Of a stretch of DNA of 59,969 bases, positions 25,599-35,442 are shown piece after piece. Position 1 is the first letter of the stretch; the number at the start of each line of letters is the position of its first letter. Under the pieces are notes generated by a model. It worked only from the letters and a program-made list of their open reading frames with translations, did no database searches and was not told the origin of the DNA. The position numbers and the translations under genes are program-made. This stretch comes from REDI01 sp038123735 (GTDB lineage: Bacteria > Myxococcota_A > UBA796 > GCA-2862545), in contig JAYPAP010000004.1 in the NCBI GenBank assembly GCA_038123735.1, positions 1 to 59,969 of the forward strand, given 5' to 3'.

Positions 25599-27506
25599 AT
25601 GTACCGCGCTTTTCTGCCAATCTGCGTCACCCTCGCCGGGCTTACTCAAGCCTGCTCACCGAACGACCTCGACAACGCAAACCTGCGTCCGAGCCTCACG
25701 ATGATCCGCATTGGCGAGGCCATCCCGGATGATCCCCCCGTGGTTCCCGATGACCACTACCTGCCCGGCATCCAGATCGAAGCCGAAGACTATGAATACG
25801 ATGAAACTGCACGTCGTATGGGCGCGCCTCCCCCATTCGCAGGGGAGCTTGTCGACCTTTCCAGAGTCGTGGACCTGGAAGATCCGGTCCCCCTCGAGAA
25901 GCACGCCGAGTATGACTACGCGACCGGAAATGGCGCGCTTCTGGACGGCGAAACGTCAGAAAACAGCTTTAACTTCGACGACGTGAAACAAGGTGCTATC
26001 GGCGACTGCTACCTCGTCGCCGCCCTCTCCGCCTCGGTCTACGCCGACAGCGATGGCTCCGTGCGGGATGGCCTCGTCCGTGAACTGACCGATGCCGATG
26101 GATTCGTCACCAGCTACGCCGTCCGGCTGTACGATGCTTGGGGTGAACCCCAGGATGTATTTGTCGACGCGGACCTCGTGCGAAAGAACGGCAAACCGAC
26201 CTACGCCCGCTCCATGGATAGCGACAGCGATGGCGAAGAATGGGTCGTGAGCCTCTTTGAGAAGGCCTATGCGGGTTGGCATGGCGGCTATCAAGAGGTC
26301 GGTGATGGGGGTTGGGCCGGAGACGTCATGCAGGCGATCACCGGAAGTACCGCCAACTATCGGAAGATCGAATATCTTTCTGACGCCACGATTCTCAGCT
26401 CGATCGAAAACGCCGTGGCTGACAATCGACCCGTGGTCGCAGGTACCTGGGGCAAAGATGACGATGTCGACTACGAAGGCACCAATATCTACGCCTGGCA
26501 TGCTTACTCAGTTCTCGGCGTCAAACGCCCCGAAGGAGAGGAACCCCAGGTCACCCTCCGCAACCCGTGGGGACGGGTGGAGCCGGCTGGCAATGGCCCC
26601 GATGATGGGATCTTCGACCTACCTCTCCCCGAATTCCGCCGGCTCTATCAAGGCCTTACATTCGGTGGAAATGCCCGTAGAGACGTGACCGCACCGTCGA
26701 ATGTGACCGACCTCGCCACGGTGGCAGTCCTTGAAGGCCGGGCAAGCTTGAGCTTTAGCGCCCCGGGTGATGACCGAGACGAGGGTTTGGCAGCATCGTA
26801 TGACCTCCGCATCAGTACCGAACCGCTCACGGACGCAAACTTCATCGAAGGCACCCGACTCGATATCGGCAGCCCGCAGGCCCCCGGGTCTGAGGAGAGC
26901 GTGAGCTTCGTCCTTCCAGATGGCGCAGGCCCTTGGTACGTCGCCCTTCGCGTAGAGGATGAGGCACAGAATATCTCGGCTCTGTCCAATGTACTGAAGC
27001 TTGAGAGCAGCGACCCACCCGTCGATGGTGTGGAGCCAACCCTGTTTGACTTCGAGGGCGGAGAACAAGGCTGGGAGACGACCGGGCTCTTCCATCGCAG
27101 TAGTCTTGAGGTTGTCTCAGGACAATACGCAATGTGGATGGGTCAAGAGTCCACGATCGACTACAACACCGGGGATCGCGTCGAGGCCTCCCTCACCTCT
27201 CCAGTCATCGACCTCACCGAGCACACCACGGTACGCCTGATGTGGGAGAGCCTTCTCGACGTAGAAGCCAGCACCGCCCGCGACCAAGCCGTCGTGGAGG
27301 TCGCCACCCAAGCTGGCGGCTTCGACAACTGGACCCCCGTATGGGAAAAGGAAGCTCCAACCACGACCTTCAAACTCGAAAACCTGGATTTATCCAGCTA
27401 TGGTGGGAAGAAGGTCCAGCTGCGCTTCCGCTTCGACTCCGTCGATGCATCCAATAACGAAGGGCTCGGATGGTTCATCGACGATGTCTGGATCTGGACC
27501 GAGTAG
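25599..27506 (+). CDS. Secreted calpain-like cysteine protease (C2 family) with C-terminal beta domains
   Basis: 635 residues with a signal peptide and possible lipobox (GLTQAC, Cys19). The calpain core spans about 115-355 with the full triad in order: Cys137 in QGAIGDCYLVAAL, His301 in NIYAWHAYSVLGV, Asn322 in LRNPWGRVEP. Then come a fibronectin type III-like domain (about 365-470, APSNVTDLATVAVLEGRASLSF) and a beta-sandwich of the MAM/immune-inhibitor type (about 485-635: FDFEGGEQGWETTG, EGLGWFIDDVWIW). The catalytic domain is eukaryote-like but placed outside the cell, where calcium could activate it. It probably cleaves extracellular or surface protein. RBS: GGAGG in the CTCGGAGGC just before ATG. 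Confidence 0.88.
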   Translation: MYRAFLPICVTLAGLTQACSPNDLDNANLRPSLTMIRIGEAIPDDPPVVPDDHYLPGIQIEAEDYEYDETARRMGAPPPFAGELVDLSRVVDLEDPVPLEKHAEYDYATGNGALLDGETSENSFNFDDVKQGAIGDCYLVAALSASVYADSDGSVRDGLVRELTDADGFVTSYAVRLYDAWGEPQDVFVDADLVRKNGKPTYARSMDSDSDGEEWVVSLFEKAYAGWHGGYQEVGDGGWAGDVMQAITGSTANYRKIEYLSDATILSSIENAVADNRPVVAGTWGKDDDVDYEGTNIYAWHAYSVLGVKRPEGEEPQVTLRNPWGRVEPAGNGPDDGIFDLPLPEFRRLYQGLTFGGNARRDVTAPSNVTDLATVAVLEGRASLSFSAPGDDRDEGLAASYDLRISTEPLTDANFIEGTRLDIGSPQAPGSEESVSFVLPDGAGPWYVALRVEDEAQNISALSNVLKLESSDPPVDGVEPTLFDFEGGEQGWETTGLFHRSSLEVVSGQYAMWMGQESTIDYNTGDRVEASLTSPVIDLTEHTTVRLMWESLLDVEASTARDQAVVEVATQAGGFDNWTPVWEKEAPTTTFKLENLDLSSYGGKKVQLRFRFDSVDASNNEGLGWFIDDVWIWTE

Positions 27507-27531
27507 CTCGCGTAGGCCCTGGTCAACACCG

Positions 27532-28503
27532 TCATTCCGCGGTGGTGGGCCCTGCAACATTGTTGGTCTCATTCGACTCGCGAATCGCCTCATCGATGTC
27601 TACTGCGAGCCAGAACTCGAATGAACCGGTAGGTATCGGCGAGACCTCGAAATATACGCTCGTCTCCTCCCCAGGGGCGAGCACATCCACAATGTCGGTC
27701 CCATCTGCCGTATCTGCCGCAGTCGGGGCCCGAGACGAGCCGGTATAAAGGTCTACAAAGGTGATCGGACTGCTGCCGGTCCCCGCGTTCTTCACTTCGG
27801 CCAACACCACCAACTCCCCGCCATCCACCTCGTGCAGGATCTCTCCGATCTGGAGGTCCGGCAGCTCGGCGACCTCACCTGTGCGCACGGTGACCGGCGC
27901 CGACGATGACAAGGCTTCACAGGTCGCACTCACCGATGTCTTGCCTTTGGCGATCCCGACCACGCGACCATCAGCGACCGTCGCTACGCCTGGGTCCTCG
28001 GAGCTCCACGTGCAGGATGACGCGATATTCCCGGTTGTTCCATCCCCAAAGGTGGCTTCGACCGCCATATCGATGGACCCATCAATCTCGATCTCCACGA
28101 GCCCAGGTCGTAGCGCAATCGACACCGGCGCATCTGCTTCCGCGCGTACCGTGAGCGATGTCTTGGCGGACAGCCCATCTGCACTCGTGGCGAACACAGA
28201 TGTGGTCCCCTGCGAAAGACCGGTCACCTTGCCTGATCCATCAATGCTGGCCACTGACGCATCCTCGATCGCCCACGTCGCCGTCGCCGAAATGTCCTCA
28301 CTACTCGTGTCTTCATAAAAGGCGCGCAGACTGAACTCCTGCGCCTGGCCGACCTCGATTGATGGTTCTCGCGGTGAGAGCCCTACGCCCAATAACAGTC
28401 CGCGATCCACCACATCGGTGTCGTCTGTAGCTTCGGGAGTTCCGCCCGGACACCCGCACAGAACCCCTAGCAAGAGCCAAACACACCTCGGATTTGCGCC
28501 CAC
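27532..28503 (-). CDS. Lipoprotein with bacterial Ig-like (Big2) domains and a CARDB domain
   Basis: 323 residues. The signal ends in a lipobox (GVLCGC), followed by an acidic Thr/Asp spacer. Two Big2-type Ig-like domains follow (about 40-120 and 125-205), each with the hallmark pattern of …VASIDGSGKVTGLSQGTTSV and …VATVADGRVVGIAKGKTSV. The last 110 residues are a CARDB-like adhesion module (LVVLAEVKNAGTGSSPITFVDL … IDEAIRESNETNNVAG). It should sit on the cell surface or in the periplasm as a binding or spacer protein; ligand unknown. It is convergent with the calpain gene and divergent from the gene at 28760. Confidence 0.83.
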   Translation of the reverse strand: MGANPRCVWLLLGVLCGCPGGTPEATDDTDVVDRGLLLGVGLSPREPSIEVGQAQEFSLRAFYEDTSSEDISATATWAIEDASVASIDGSGKVTGLSQGTTSVFATSADGLSAKTSLTVRAEADAPVSIALRPGLVEIEIDGSIDMAVEATFGDGTTGNIASSCTWSSEDPGVATVADGRVVGIAKGKTSVSATCEALSSSAPVTVRTGEVAELPDLQIGEILHEVDGGELVVLAEVKNAGTGSSPITFVDLYTGSSRAPTAADTADGTDIVDVLAPGEETSVYFEVSPIPTGSFEFWLAVDIDEAIRESNETNNVAGPTTAE

Positions 28504-28759
28504 CTGCGTCCTCCTCCATGGCCCTCAGGCCTCGCAAAGAGGATACCAAAGGATTCCTCGTGGGCTGCCTGAATTCGCGAACTCGGGAAGCTAAATCCCT
28601 ATATTCTCTGAGCAACCATGATTCTCTGAGGCATGCCACAAATCGTCTGCGCAACCTGCCCCACCTGCCCGACCCGAGTGTAAATCCTGCCCTAAAGTCG
28701 CTTGTGCTCCGCCGAACTGTCTGCCAAACTCGACTCGTACCATGTGTTCTGGAGACAGC

Positions 28760-31320
28760 ATGCCCCGAATCTCCCATCTTTTGAGCCCCGTCTGCATCAC
28801 TCTCGCCCTCGCCGCGTGTAATGCAGAGCCTACCGCCCCAAGCCTGACTCTCCTCCCATTCTCAGCAGATGGAACCGCTGTTGAAGGCCGAGAACCCGGT
28901 GAATTCTACACACTAGACAACCTCTACGCCGATGCATCCGGCGCTACGGACCCCAACGATGATGCTCTGACGTATGAGTATGCGTGGTCGAAAAACGGGA
29001 ATCGTGAGCTTGAGCAAAATACCGAGCTCCTGCGCGGTGTCTACACGAAAAAGGGCGATGTATGGTCGGTCGATGTCCATGCTTGGGACGGCAAGATCCA
29101 AGGCCCCAAAGTCACCGCCGAGGTCACGATCCTCAACTCTCCACCGACCACTGAGGTCAGCGTCGACACTCCCAGTCCGCGCACCACGGATGATATCCGC
29201 GCAATCGTGAAGAAGTCCGATGTGGATAACGACCCAACCACGGTCCGATACGTCTGGCTCGTCAACGGCTCACCGCAGAGCATCACCGGCGACACCCTTC
29301 AAGATAAGCGTACAACGAAGGGCGAAGTCTGGGAGCTACAGGCGATCGCAAACGATGGTGAGATCGACGGTCCGCCCGGCATCGCCACGTTCACCATCGG
29401 AAATACGCCACCAGAATTCCTCAAGGCCGTCATATCCAACGTCACTCCAGATAAAAACTCCACGCTCTCCTGTACCGGCGAGGGTTGGGAAGATGTCGAC
29501 GAGGACCCCGAAGGCTACCAGACACAGTGGTTGGTCAATGGGGCCGCCTACAGCACCACAGAGACACTGGTTACCACCGACCTCAATCGCGGGGATGTGA
29601 TCCAGTGCCAGCTCACCGCATTCGACGGCGATGATATCGGCAATACCAAGACCTCCGACAAAGCCATCATGCAGAACACGGCTCCGAGCATCCTTACGGT
29701 GACGATCGGCCCTCCTGACCCCACCAAAGACGATACGGTGTTCCCCGTGATCGATGGCGCTGTGGACCCTGATGGCGACCCAGTGACCTTCGAGTACGCC
29801 TGGTACATCAGCGGCAGCCTGAACGGCTCGACGGAAGTCCTTCCTCCAAGCCGCTTTAATAAAGACGATGTAATCCGCCTTGAAGTTACGCCATTCGACG
29901 GTGAACTCCGCGGACCAGCAGTCGGCAGCAATACCCTTCGTGCTGGCAACAACCCTCCGGTCATCGACGAGATCCGGCTCACTCCAACATCGCCGTTTAC
30001 CGACGATGTGATCGAAGTCGAAGCCTTCACCTCCGACCCTGATGGAGACGATGTGGAGCTCACCTACGAGTGGTACGTGAACTCCACCAAAGTCGCGGAG
30101 ACCGGCGAATCTCTTGATGGCGACGTGTACTTCAAGAAGGGTGATACCATCTACCTCGAAGCGACACCGACGGATAAAGAGGACTTTGGGCCAAAGGTCA
30201 CCACCTCCACCCTCACGGTCATCAACTCCGTGCCCACCAAGCCGGGCCTGGCCCTCGACCCCAAAGAGCCCANNNNNNNNNNGTGTTGTGCGACGTGACC
30301 GATGTATCCGTAGATGCAGACGGTGATGCCCTCACCTATTCCTTCCGATGGACAGTGAACGGTTCTGCACCCTCTACGCTCAAAACCACTACCTACACTA
30401 ATGATACGCTGCCCGCCTCGGAATACAGCGGCACCGATGTCATCACCTGCCTCGTGACCGTCACGGACGGCACGGCGACAAGCCCCGAAGCGGCCGCGAG
30501 TACCTGGACCGGTATCCGCACGTTCAACACCTGTGGCGCGACTGGCCAGAGTGGCCCGACCTCCTGCGCCTACACCGGAACCACCTTGGAAGGTGAGGTC
30601 ACGGTCTCAGGCGGCAAGCAGAAGTGGGTCGTACCAGCCGATGGCGACTACCGCATCGAGGCTTGGGGTGCGCAAGGACACAGCGCCGATAGCCGCTACG
30701 ATGGTGGCAAGGGGGCGCGGATCCGCGGTGACTTCACGCTCAAGTCCGGGGATGTTCTGTACATCGCAGTTGGACAAGAAGCCCGGGGCAACGGCTGTTC
30801 TGGCGGTGGCGGCGGCGCTTCATGGGTTGTCGACTCATCGAACGACCCCCTCGTCATCGCGGGCGGCGGTGGCGGCACCCGTACCTCGGTCTCCCAGAAC
30901 GGCTGCGGTGGACGCACGAGTGAAGCGGCCGGTACGGGCTCACGGTCGAGCACGACCCACGGTTGTGGTGCTAAGAGCGGAAGCATTGGCAAGGGCGGCA
31001 TCGTCTCGTCGGGCTCTTGGGGCTCAGCTGGGGGCGGTCTCGACTCCAACGGCGCCTACGAGTACAACTCAGCCAACGGCGGCCAGTCCTGGGGCAATGG
31101 CCTCAAGGGCGGAGGCACCAGTTCGTACAACGCGTATGGCGGGTTTGGAGCTGGCGGCGCTGGTAACGGAAGCTGCGGCGGCGGCGGCGGCGGCGGCTAC
31201 TCCGGCGGAGACGGCGGTCGGGTCGCAGGCGGCGGCGGGTCGTACAACGATGGCTCGAATCAGAGCAATACCGCGAATACGCAGACCAAAGCCGGCAAAG
31301 TCACTATCGACCGTCTGTAA
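28760..31320 (+). CDS. Large surface lipoprotein: PKD/cadherin-like repeats plus an ALK/LTK-like glycine-rich domain
   Basis: Starts at ATG 28760 (GGAG five bases before). The signal ends at lipobox LALAAC, then about six repeats of 85-90 residues follow, each with a D-x-D-x-D/DPDGD turn and a Y-x-W-x-V/K-N-G motif (e.g. DPDGDPVTFEYAWYISG, DPDGDDVELTYEWYVN), typical of PKD/cadherin-like surface proteins. Ten N at 30273-30282 interrupt the repeats; VLCDVTDVSVDADGDALTYSF after the gap is the natural next repeat. The final 230 residues match the glycine-rich domain of ALK/LTK receptors: YRIEAWGAQGHSA, LYIAVGQEARGNGCSGGGGGASWVV, PLVIAGGGGGTR, and long poly-Gly runs. This is likely an adhesin. The receptor-like domain is identified by motif reading only. 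Confidence 0.8.
30273..30282. other. Assembly gap (10 N) inside the PKD/glycine-rich lipoprotein gene
   Basis: Ten undetermined bases between two halves of one repeat-protein gene. The frames on the two sides agree only if the true length leaves remainder two on division by three, so ten is a placeholder. Confidence 0.95.
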
Positions 31321-31427
31321 ATTGGTAATGAGCGGTCGGTAAACTGCTCTTCATGTCCGCGACGGTACTGGTTCGATTCACAAGGATGAGGGTCGAACCC
31401 ACCCGCTGTGACCGCATCGATCACACC

Positions 31428-31447
31428 TGCCGGCCGCAAGCCCGGCA
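31428..31447. terminator. Terminator-like hairpin between convergent genes
   Basis: TGCCGG and CCGGCA form a 6-base stem with an 8-base loop in the 190-base gap between the glycine-rich lipoprotein gene (+) and the TorD-like gene (-), which end toward each other. There is no T-run, so intrinsic termination is uncertain. Confidence 0.3.
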
Positions 31448-31510
31448 CATGACCTACCCGGTGTGCACCAAGTCGGGGACCTCCAACGGAAAGCTCTGGA
31501 TTACTTGCCG

Positions 31511-32467
31511 CTAACCTTCGGTTTCGCCGACCCGGAGGGCCGCCTGCATCTGGGTGATCACCTCCGCCGCTCGAGACGCGCGCGTGAGCCAGCCGCCAAC
31601 GGGAAGCCCGAGAGCTTCCAGCTCCCTGAGACCATGGATCCAACGGGTGAGCCACGCATGTAAGCTCTCCAGAGCGCCAGCGGAGTCTTGGCGGTCTGCG
31701 GCAGCATGCAGAATGTTCTCCAGCACCTGACTCCGGGTACCAAACCCGCGCGGAACGCCCACTTCCTCGGCTAGGTCCGCCAGGTCCATCGGCGTGAGGC
31801 GCACCCCACTTCGCGCAGGTAGGCACAGCCATGCGGCGATCTGCTTCAGCCCAACCCGCTCATCTGCGAGGTCCATATCGACAGATTGCGGCAGCGGCGC
31901 GACCTCCCCTCCCCCGAGCCAACCCCAGTGCCGGGCGATCAAGCCAGAGAGTAGCTGCGTTACCGCGGTCCACTCTGATAAGTGGCCTCCTCCAAATGCC
32001 ATCGCAATCGGCGGCCAGCTCGGCAACACAAAGTCGTGCAGCCCCTGCCGCTGCAGCTCGCGGATCTCTGCCGCCCGCGCGTGGTGGCCGTCCTCCGTGG
32101 CATCTAGCTCGGCCACAATCAGAAAACCGAGCGTTCGCAGGAGGATCCCCAGGTGGTCCGGCTCGGTATCCGTTCGACGATGACGATACCCACAGCGCTC
32201 AAGCCACTCTCTCGCAGCCTGGGATTCCGCTCCTCCAAGCACCCCTTCTTCACTCAGGATGGCGCTTACATGTGGCGGAACGCCGGTTCCGAAGGCCTTA
32301 AAATGCCGGGCCGACAGCTGCTCCGGTTCGAGGTCGGGGAGCGCCTCAGCGAGCGCGGGAAGTGCCTGCGCCGTCTCAAGCACGTCCGGCGTCCAGCCGT
32401 CGAGGAGAGCTTGCCCGAGCAGCGCGTAGAGACGAGACCACGCGCGCCGTTCGTCATCAGAGCTCAT
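31511..32467 (-). CDS. TorD/NarJ-like molybdoenzyme chaperone
   Basis: 318 residues, mostly helical, with the TorD-family core in the first 200 residues: a long N-terminal helix bundle, then TDTEPDHLGILLRTLGFLI, which carries the conserved E-P-D-H motif, and FVLPSWPPIAMAF. The family binds the apo catalytic subunit of a molybdoenzyme, protecting it until cofactor is inserted. The last 120 residues (PLPQSVDMDLADERVGLKQI …) are an extension I do not recognise. It overlaps the upstream catalytic-subunit gene by 4 bases (ATGA), which supports its role as that enzyme's dedicated chaperone. Confidence 0.85.
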   Translation of the reverse strand: MSSDDERRAWSRLYALLGQALLDGWTPDVLETAQALPALAEALPDLEPEQLSARHFKAFGTGVPPHVSAILSEEGVLGGAESQAAREWLERCGYRHRRTDTEPDHLGILLRTLGFLIVAELDATEDGHHARAAEIRELQRQGLHDFVLPSWPPIAMAFGGGHLSEWTAVTQLLSGLIARHWGWLGGGEVAPLPQSVDMDLADERVGLKQIAAWLCLPARSGVRLTPMDLADLAEEVGVPRGFGTRSQVLENILHAAADRQDSAGALESLHAWLTRWIHGLRELEALGLPVGGWLTRASRAAEVITQMQAALRVGETEG

Positions 32468-35427
32468 TCGGGAAGCTTATACGCAGACTCAACCGGCGTA
32501 ATCGGCCGCTTAAGCCACATTGGGCGCCGGGTTCCGTCCGGGCTGAACTTCGATGCCGGTCGGGTCCAGGAAAGCCACTGCCGATAGACCTCCATCGACC
32601 GCTCGGTGCTCACATGAACCTCGCCATAGGCCTCGTTCGGCTCCGCCTTGCGCACGCGAACGGCCTTTTGAAGCCAGCAATGGGCTCCCGATATCGGGTC
32701 TGGGTGCACCGCATGAGTCAGGTTCTGATGAACCCCGACGGTCTCCCACCAAATGCGCTCCGTATCCGGGTCTGAACTCTTGAACTTGGCTGCGCCATGC
32801 TTGACATTCAGGGTGTACTCCTGGTCCGCCTCCCCTAGCTCCACCAGGGAAGAAGCCATCCGATTGAGCCCTTGGTCTTCCTTTAAGCGCCATCGACCCA
32901 GGTGGTGCGAAATCGCCAAGATCCCAGGTTTAATACCCTCTGTCACCCAGACTCGGTCGACGAACCAACCGATCTCCGTGTCGATGCGCAGGAGATCGCC
33001 CGTCTCCACCCCCATTCGTTTGGCATCCGATGGATGGAGCCACACCGGGTTGTGGTGGGAGATCTCGACGAGCCATTTCGCATTGGCCGACCGCGTATGA
33101 ATCAAGGTTGGCAAACGGAAATTCGGAAGGAGGAGCATGCCCCCATCGCCGAATGGGATCTCCTCACGTGCCACATGTGACGGTAATGGCCACGGCACGG
33201 AGTATTCAGCCTCGTTCCAACCCCAGTCCATCAATGTTGTGGATAAGATCTCGACTTTTCGCGACGGGGTAAGGAACCCGGCCCGAGCGACCCCATCGAC
33301 GACCACCCCAATTCGTTTCCCCGCCGCATCGACGACATGTTCTCCATCGATGGTGCCAGCCACCTCATGTTCGTACGGGGTATAGACGTCCTTCTCGACC
33401 TCGAAAGCCCCGTACTTCCTCATATATTCGAGCGGCGTAAGGCCCTCAGCCTCCGCAGCCGCCGGCAGTCCCGGCACACTATTCTCAAAGATCCACGCCC
33501 AATACTCGTCTTGGGTGATCGGTCTCGTGGGATCATTTGGGCTCTCGAACCACTGACGGATACCCATCTCGCCATCGGGGTCCATGCGCCAGGAGAGGTC
33601 ATTCCAAAACTCCGCTTCCTCCCACACTTCTCCCGGGTTAGCCTCATAGGTTCTTGCGACCTCGATGCCCGCACGCTGCATAGCAACACGGCGAACCGGT
33701 TGACGGAATCCGATCCACTTGCCCGCATGCGTCTCATAGCTGACAAAGTCATGCCGCTCACCCGAGTGCCCCATAGGAAGCACGTAATCTGCGAACCATG
33801 CCGACTCATTCCACGTGGGAGTGAGGGCCACATGAAGACCGATCTGCTCTTCATCTCGGAGCATGCGGTACCACATGAAGCCATCGGGGTTGGTCCATAG
33901 CGGGTTGTAGACGCGGGTAAAGTAGACGTCGATCGTACCCCTGCCCTCTTGTAAGAAGTGTGGTAGCAAGAAGCTCATCTCGAAGTGGGCGAAGGGGTAC
34001 TCGTCAGGCAACTGCACCTCATCCCAGACATCGATCTTAGGTGGCATCTTCCACGCTTTGGGCTTGAACTTATTCCAGCTATTACCAGCAGTACCACCCT
34101 TTGTTCCAAGGCTTCCCGTCACCGCATGAAGCAATGACAAGGCCCGGGTGACCTGCCACCCTCCTCGGTTGGCAATCGATGCTGACCGCCAGTTATGTGC
34201 CGCCAACCTGGTTCCTGCTCGAGCGATGTACTCTGCCGCTTCTCGAAGCCGCTCTTCTGGCACCTCAGCCTTGGCGGCCACCGCTTCAAACGTGAAGTCT
34301 CGATACAGGGCGCGCAACGCCGAGATAAAGTCATCAAAGCCCTTACCTGCACCGCAATGGGCGAGTACCTCCGGGTCGGTGATCGAGTCCGAGGCCCGGG
34401 AAAGGAACGTCCGCCAGTCGACCCAGCGCCGCATGAACTCGCGATTGTACTGTTCGGTCTCCAGCAAGTGCCGGACAAAGCACAATACCACCCCAACTTC
34501 CGATCCCGGCCATGTGGGTAACCACACGTCCGATTTCGAGGCTGTATTTGATAATCTGGGGTCAAGGGTGATGATCTTGGCGCCTTTGTGTTTGGCTTCC
34601 ATGATCCGCTGCGCATGCGGATTGAAGTAGTGCCCGGTCTCCAAGTGACTGGAGATAAGCAAAATCGCCTGTGCATGCGCGTAATCTGGACTTGGACGGT
34701 CAAATCCGGCACTCAGGTAGTACCCCGTCCGCGCCGAGGCCGAACACACGTTGGTGTGGCTATTGTGCCCATCCACCCCCCACGCCTGGATGACGCGGTT
34801 GGCATAGTGATCTTCCCCGGGCCGCCCCACATGGTAGGTGATGCCCGTCTTGGAGCGCTTCCGGCTCTCTCTCATCTTCGCAGCAATATCGTCCAGGGCT
34901 TCATCCCAGGAAACCCGGCGCCACTCCCCTGAGCCCCGAGGACCGACCCGCTTCAAAGGATAGAGGATGCGTTCCGGGTCGTAGATCTGATTGTGGGTCG
35001 CAGGCCCTTTGGCACAGTTCCTGCCACGACTCCCTGGATGAGCAGGGTTGCCCTCAAACTTCCGGATCTCGTAGGTGGTTTTGTCGACATAGGCGAGCAG
35101 CCCACAACCCGACTCACAGTTGAAGCATACCGTCGGCACCAGGGTGTATCGACGCGCCACTTTGCGCGGCCAAGCCTTACTCTCCCACTCCACCCAGTCA
35201 TTCCATCGCGACGGAGGTGGATAGCTCGACATGCGCCCGTCGGGATGGCGAACATGAGTGAGCTCACCGCTAGGCGGAACCTCTGATGGGCCGAACTCGG
35301 GCATCGACTCCCCCGCCACATTCGATGGCGCTGAAGCTGCTTTTTCATAGGCTGCCGCTCGACTCTCGGGGAGGCCCAGGAGGCGGGCCAAGGTATCGGA
35401 TAGGCGTTGATAGGCTGGCTGACTCAT
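32464..35427 (-). CDS. Molybdopterin oxidoreductase catalytic subunit (DMSO reductase superfamily)
   Basis: 987 residues. An Fe-S motif occurs at Cys101-x2-Cys104-x3-Cys108…Cys138 (VCFNCESGCGLL … RNCAKGP), followed by the bis-MGD domains. NSHTNVCSASARTGYYLSAG places a Cys (about 228) as the likely Mo ligand, as in Nap, PsrA, TtrA and SoeA rather than the Ser of DMSO reductase. There is no twin-arginine signal, so the enzyme should face the cytoplasm. With the fused Fe-S/NrfD subunit upstream it forms a quinone-linked complex. The closest functional model I can suggest is SoeABC-type sulfite oxidation, but polysulfide, thiosulfate or other oxyanion chemistry is possible. Substrate not determinable here. 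Confidence 0.88.
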   Translation of the reverse strand: MSQPAYQRLSDTLARLLGLPESRAAAYEKAASAPSNVAGESMPEFGPSEVPPSGELTHVRHPDGRMSSYPPPSRWNDWVEWESKAWPRKVARRYTLVPTVCFNCESGCGLLAYVDKTTYEIRKFEGNPAHPGSRGRNCAKGPATHNQIYDPERILYPLKRVGPRGSGEWRRVSWDEALDDIAAKMRESRKRSKTGITYHVGRPGEDHYANRVIQAWGVDGHNSHTNVCSASARTGYYLSAGFDRPSPDYAHAQAILLISSHLETGHYFNPHAQRIMEAKHKGAKIITLDPRLSNTASKSDVWLPTWPGSEVGVVLCFVRHLLETEQYNREFMRRWVDWRTFLSRASDSITDPEVLAHCGAGKGFDDFISALRALYRDFTFEAVAAKAEVPEERLREAAEYIARAGTRLAAHNWRSASIANRGGWQVTRALSLLHAVTGSLGTKGGTAGNSWNKFKPKAWKMPPKIDVWDEVQLPDEYPFAHFEMSFLLPHFLQEGRGTIDVYFTRVYNPLWTNPDGFMWYRMLRDEEQIGLHVALTPTWNESAWFADYVLPMGHSGERHDFVSYETHAGKWIGFRQPVRRVAMQRAGIEVARTYEANPGEVWEEAEFWNDLSWRMDPDGEMGIRQWFESPNDPTRPITQDEYWAWIFENSVPGLPAAAEAEGLTPLEYMRKYGAFEVEKDVYTPYEHEVAGTIDGEHVVDAAGKRIGVVVDGVARAGFLTPSRKVEILSTTLMDWGWNEAEYSVPWPLPSHVAREEIPFGDGGMLLLPNFRLPTLIHTRSANAKWLVEISHHNPVWLHPSDAKRMGVETGDLLRIDTEIGWFVDRVWVTEGIKPGILAISHHLGRWRLKEDQGLNRMASSLVELGEADQEYTLNVKHGAAKFKSSDPDTERIWWETVGVHQNLTHAVHPDPISGAHCWLQKAVRVRKAEPNEAYGEVHVSTERSMEVYRQWLSWTRPASKFSPDGTRRPMWLKRPITPVESAYKLPE

Positions 35428-35442
35428 GATGAAGTCCGAGGG

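Noticed and set aside
31170..31250. GGC-rich simple repeat tract.
   Set aside because: It is the codon tract for poly-Gly in the glycine-rich domain and not an independent repeat element.
31360..31400. Possible tRNA T-arm motifs (GGTTCGATTC and GGGTCGAACCC) in the gap after the glycine-rich lipoprotein gene.
   Set aside because: The flanking bases do not form a 5-base T-stem, and no acceptor, D or anticodon arms can be laid out on either strand.
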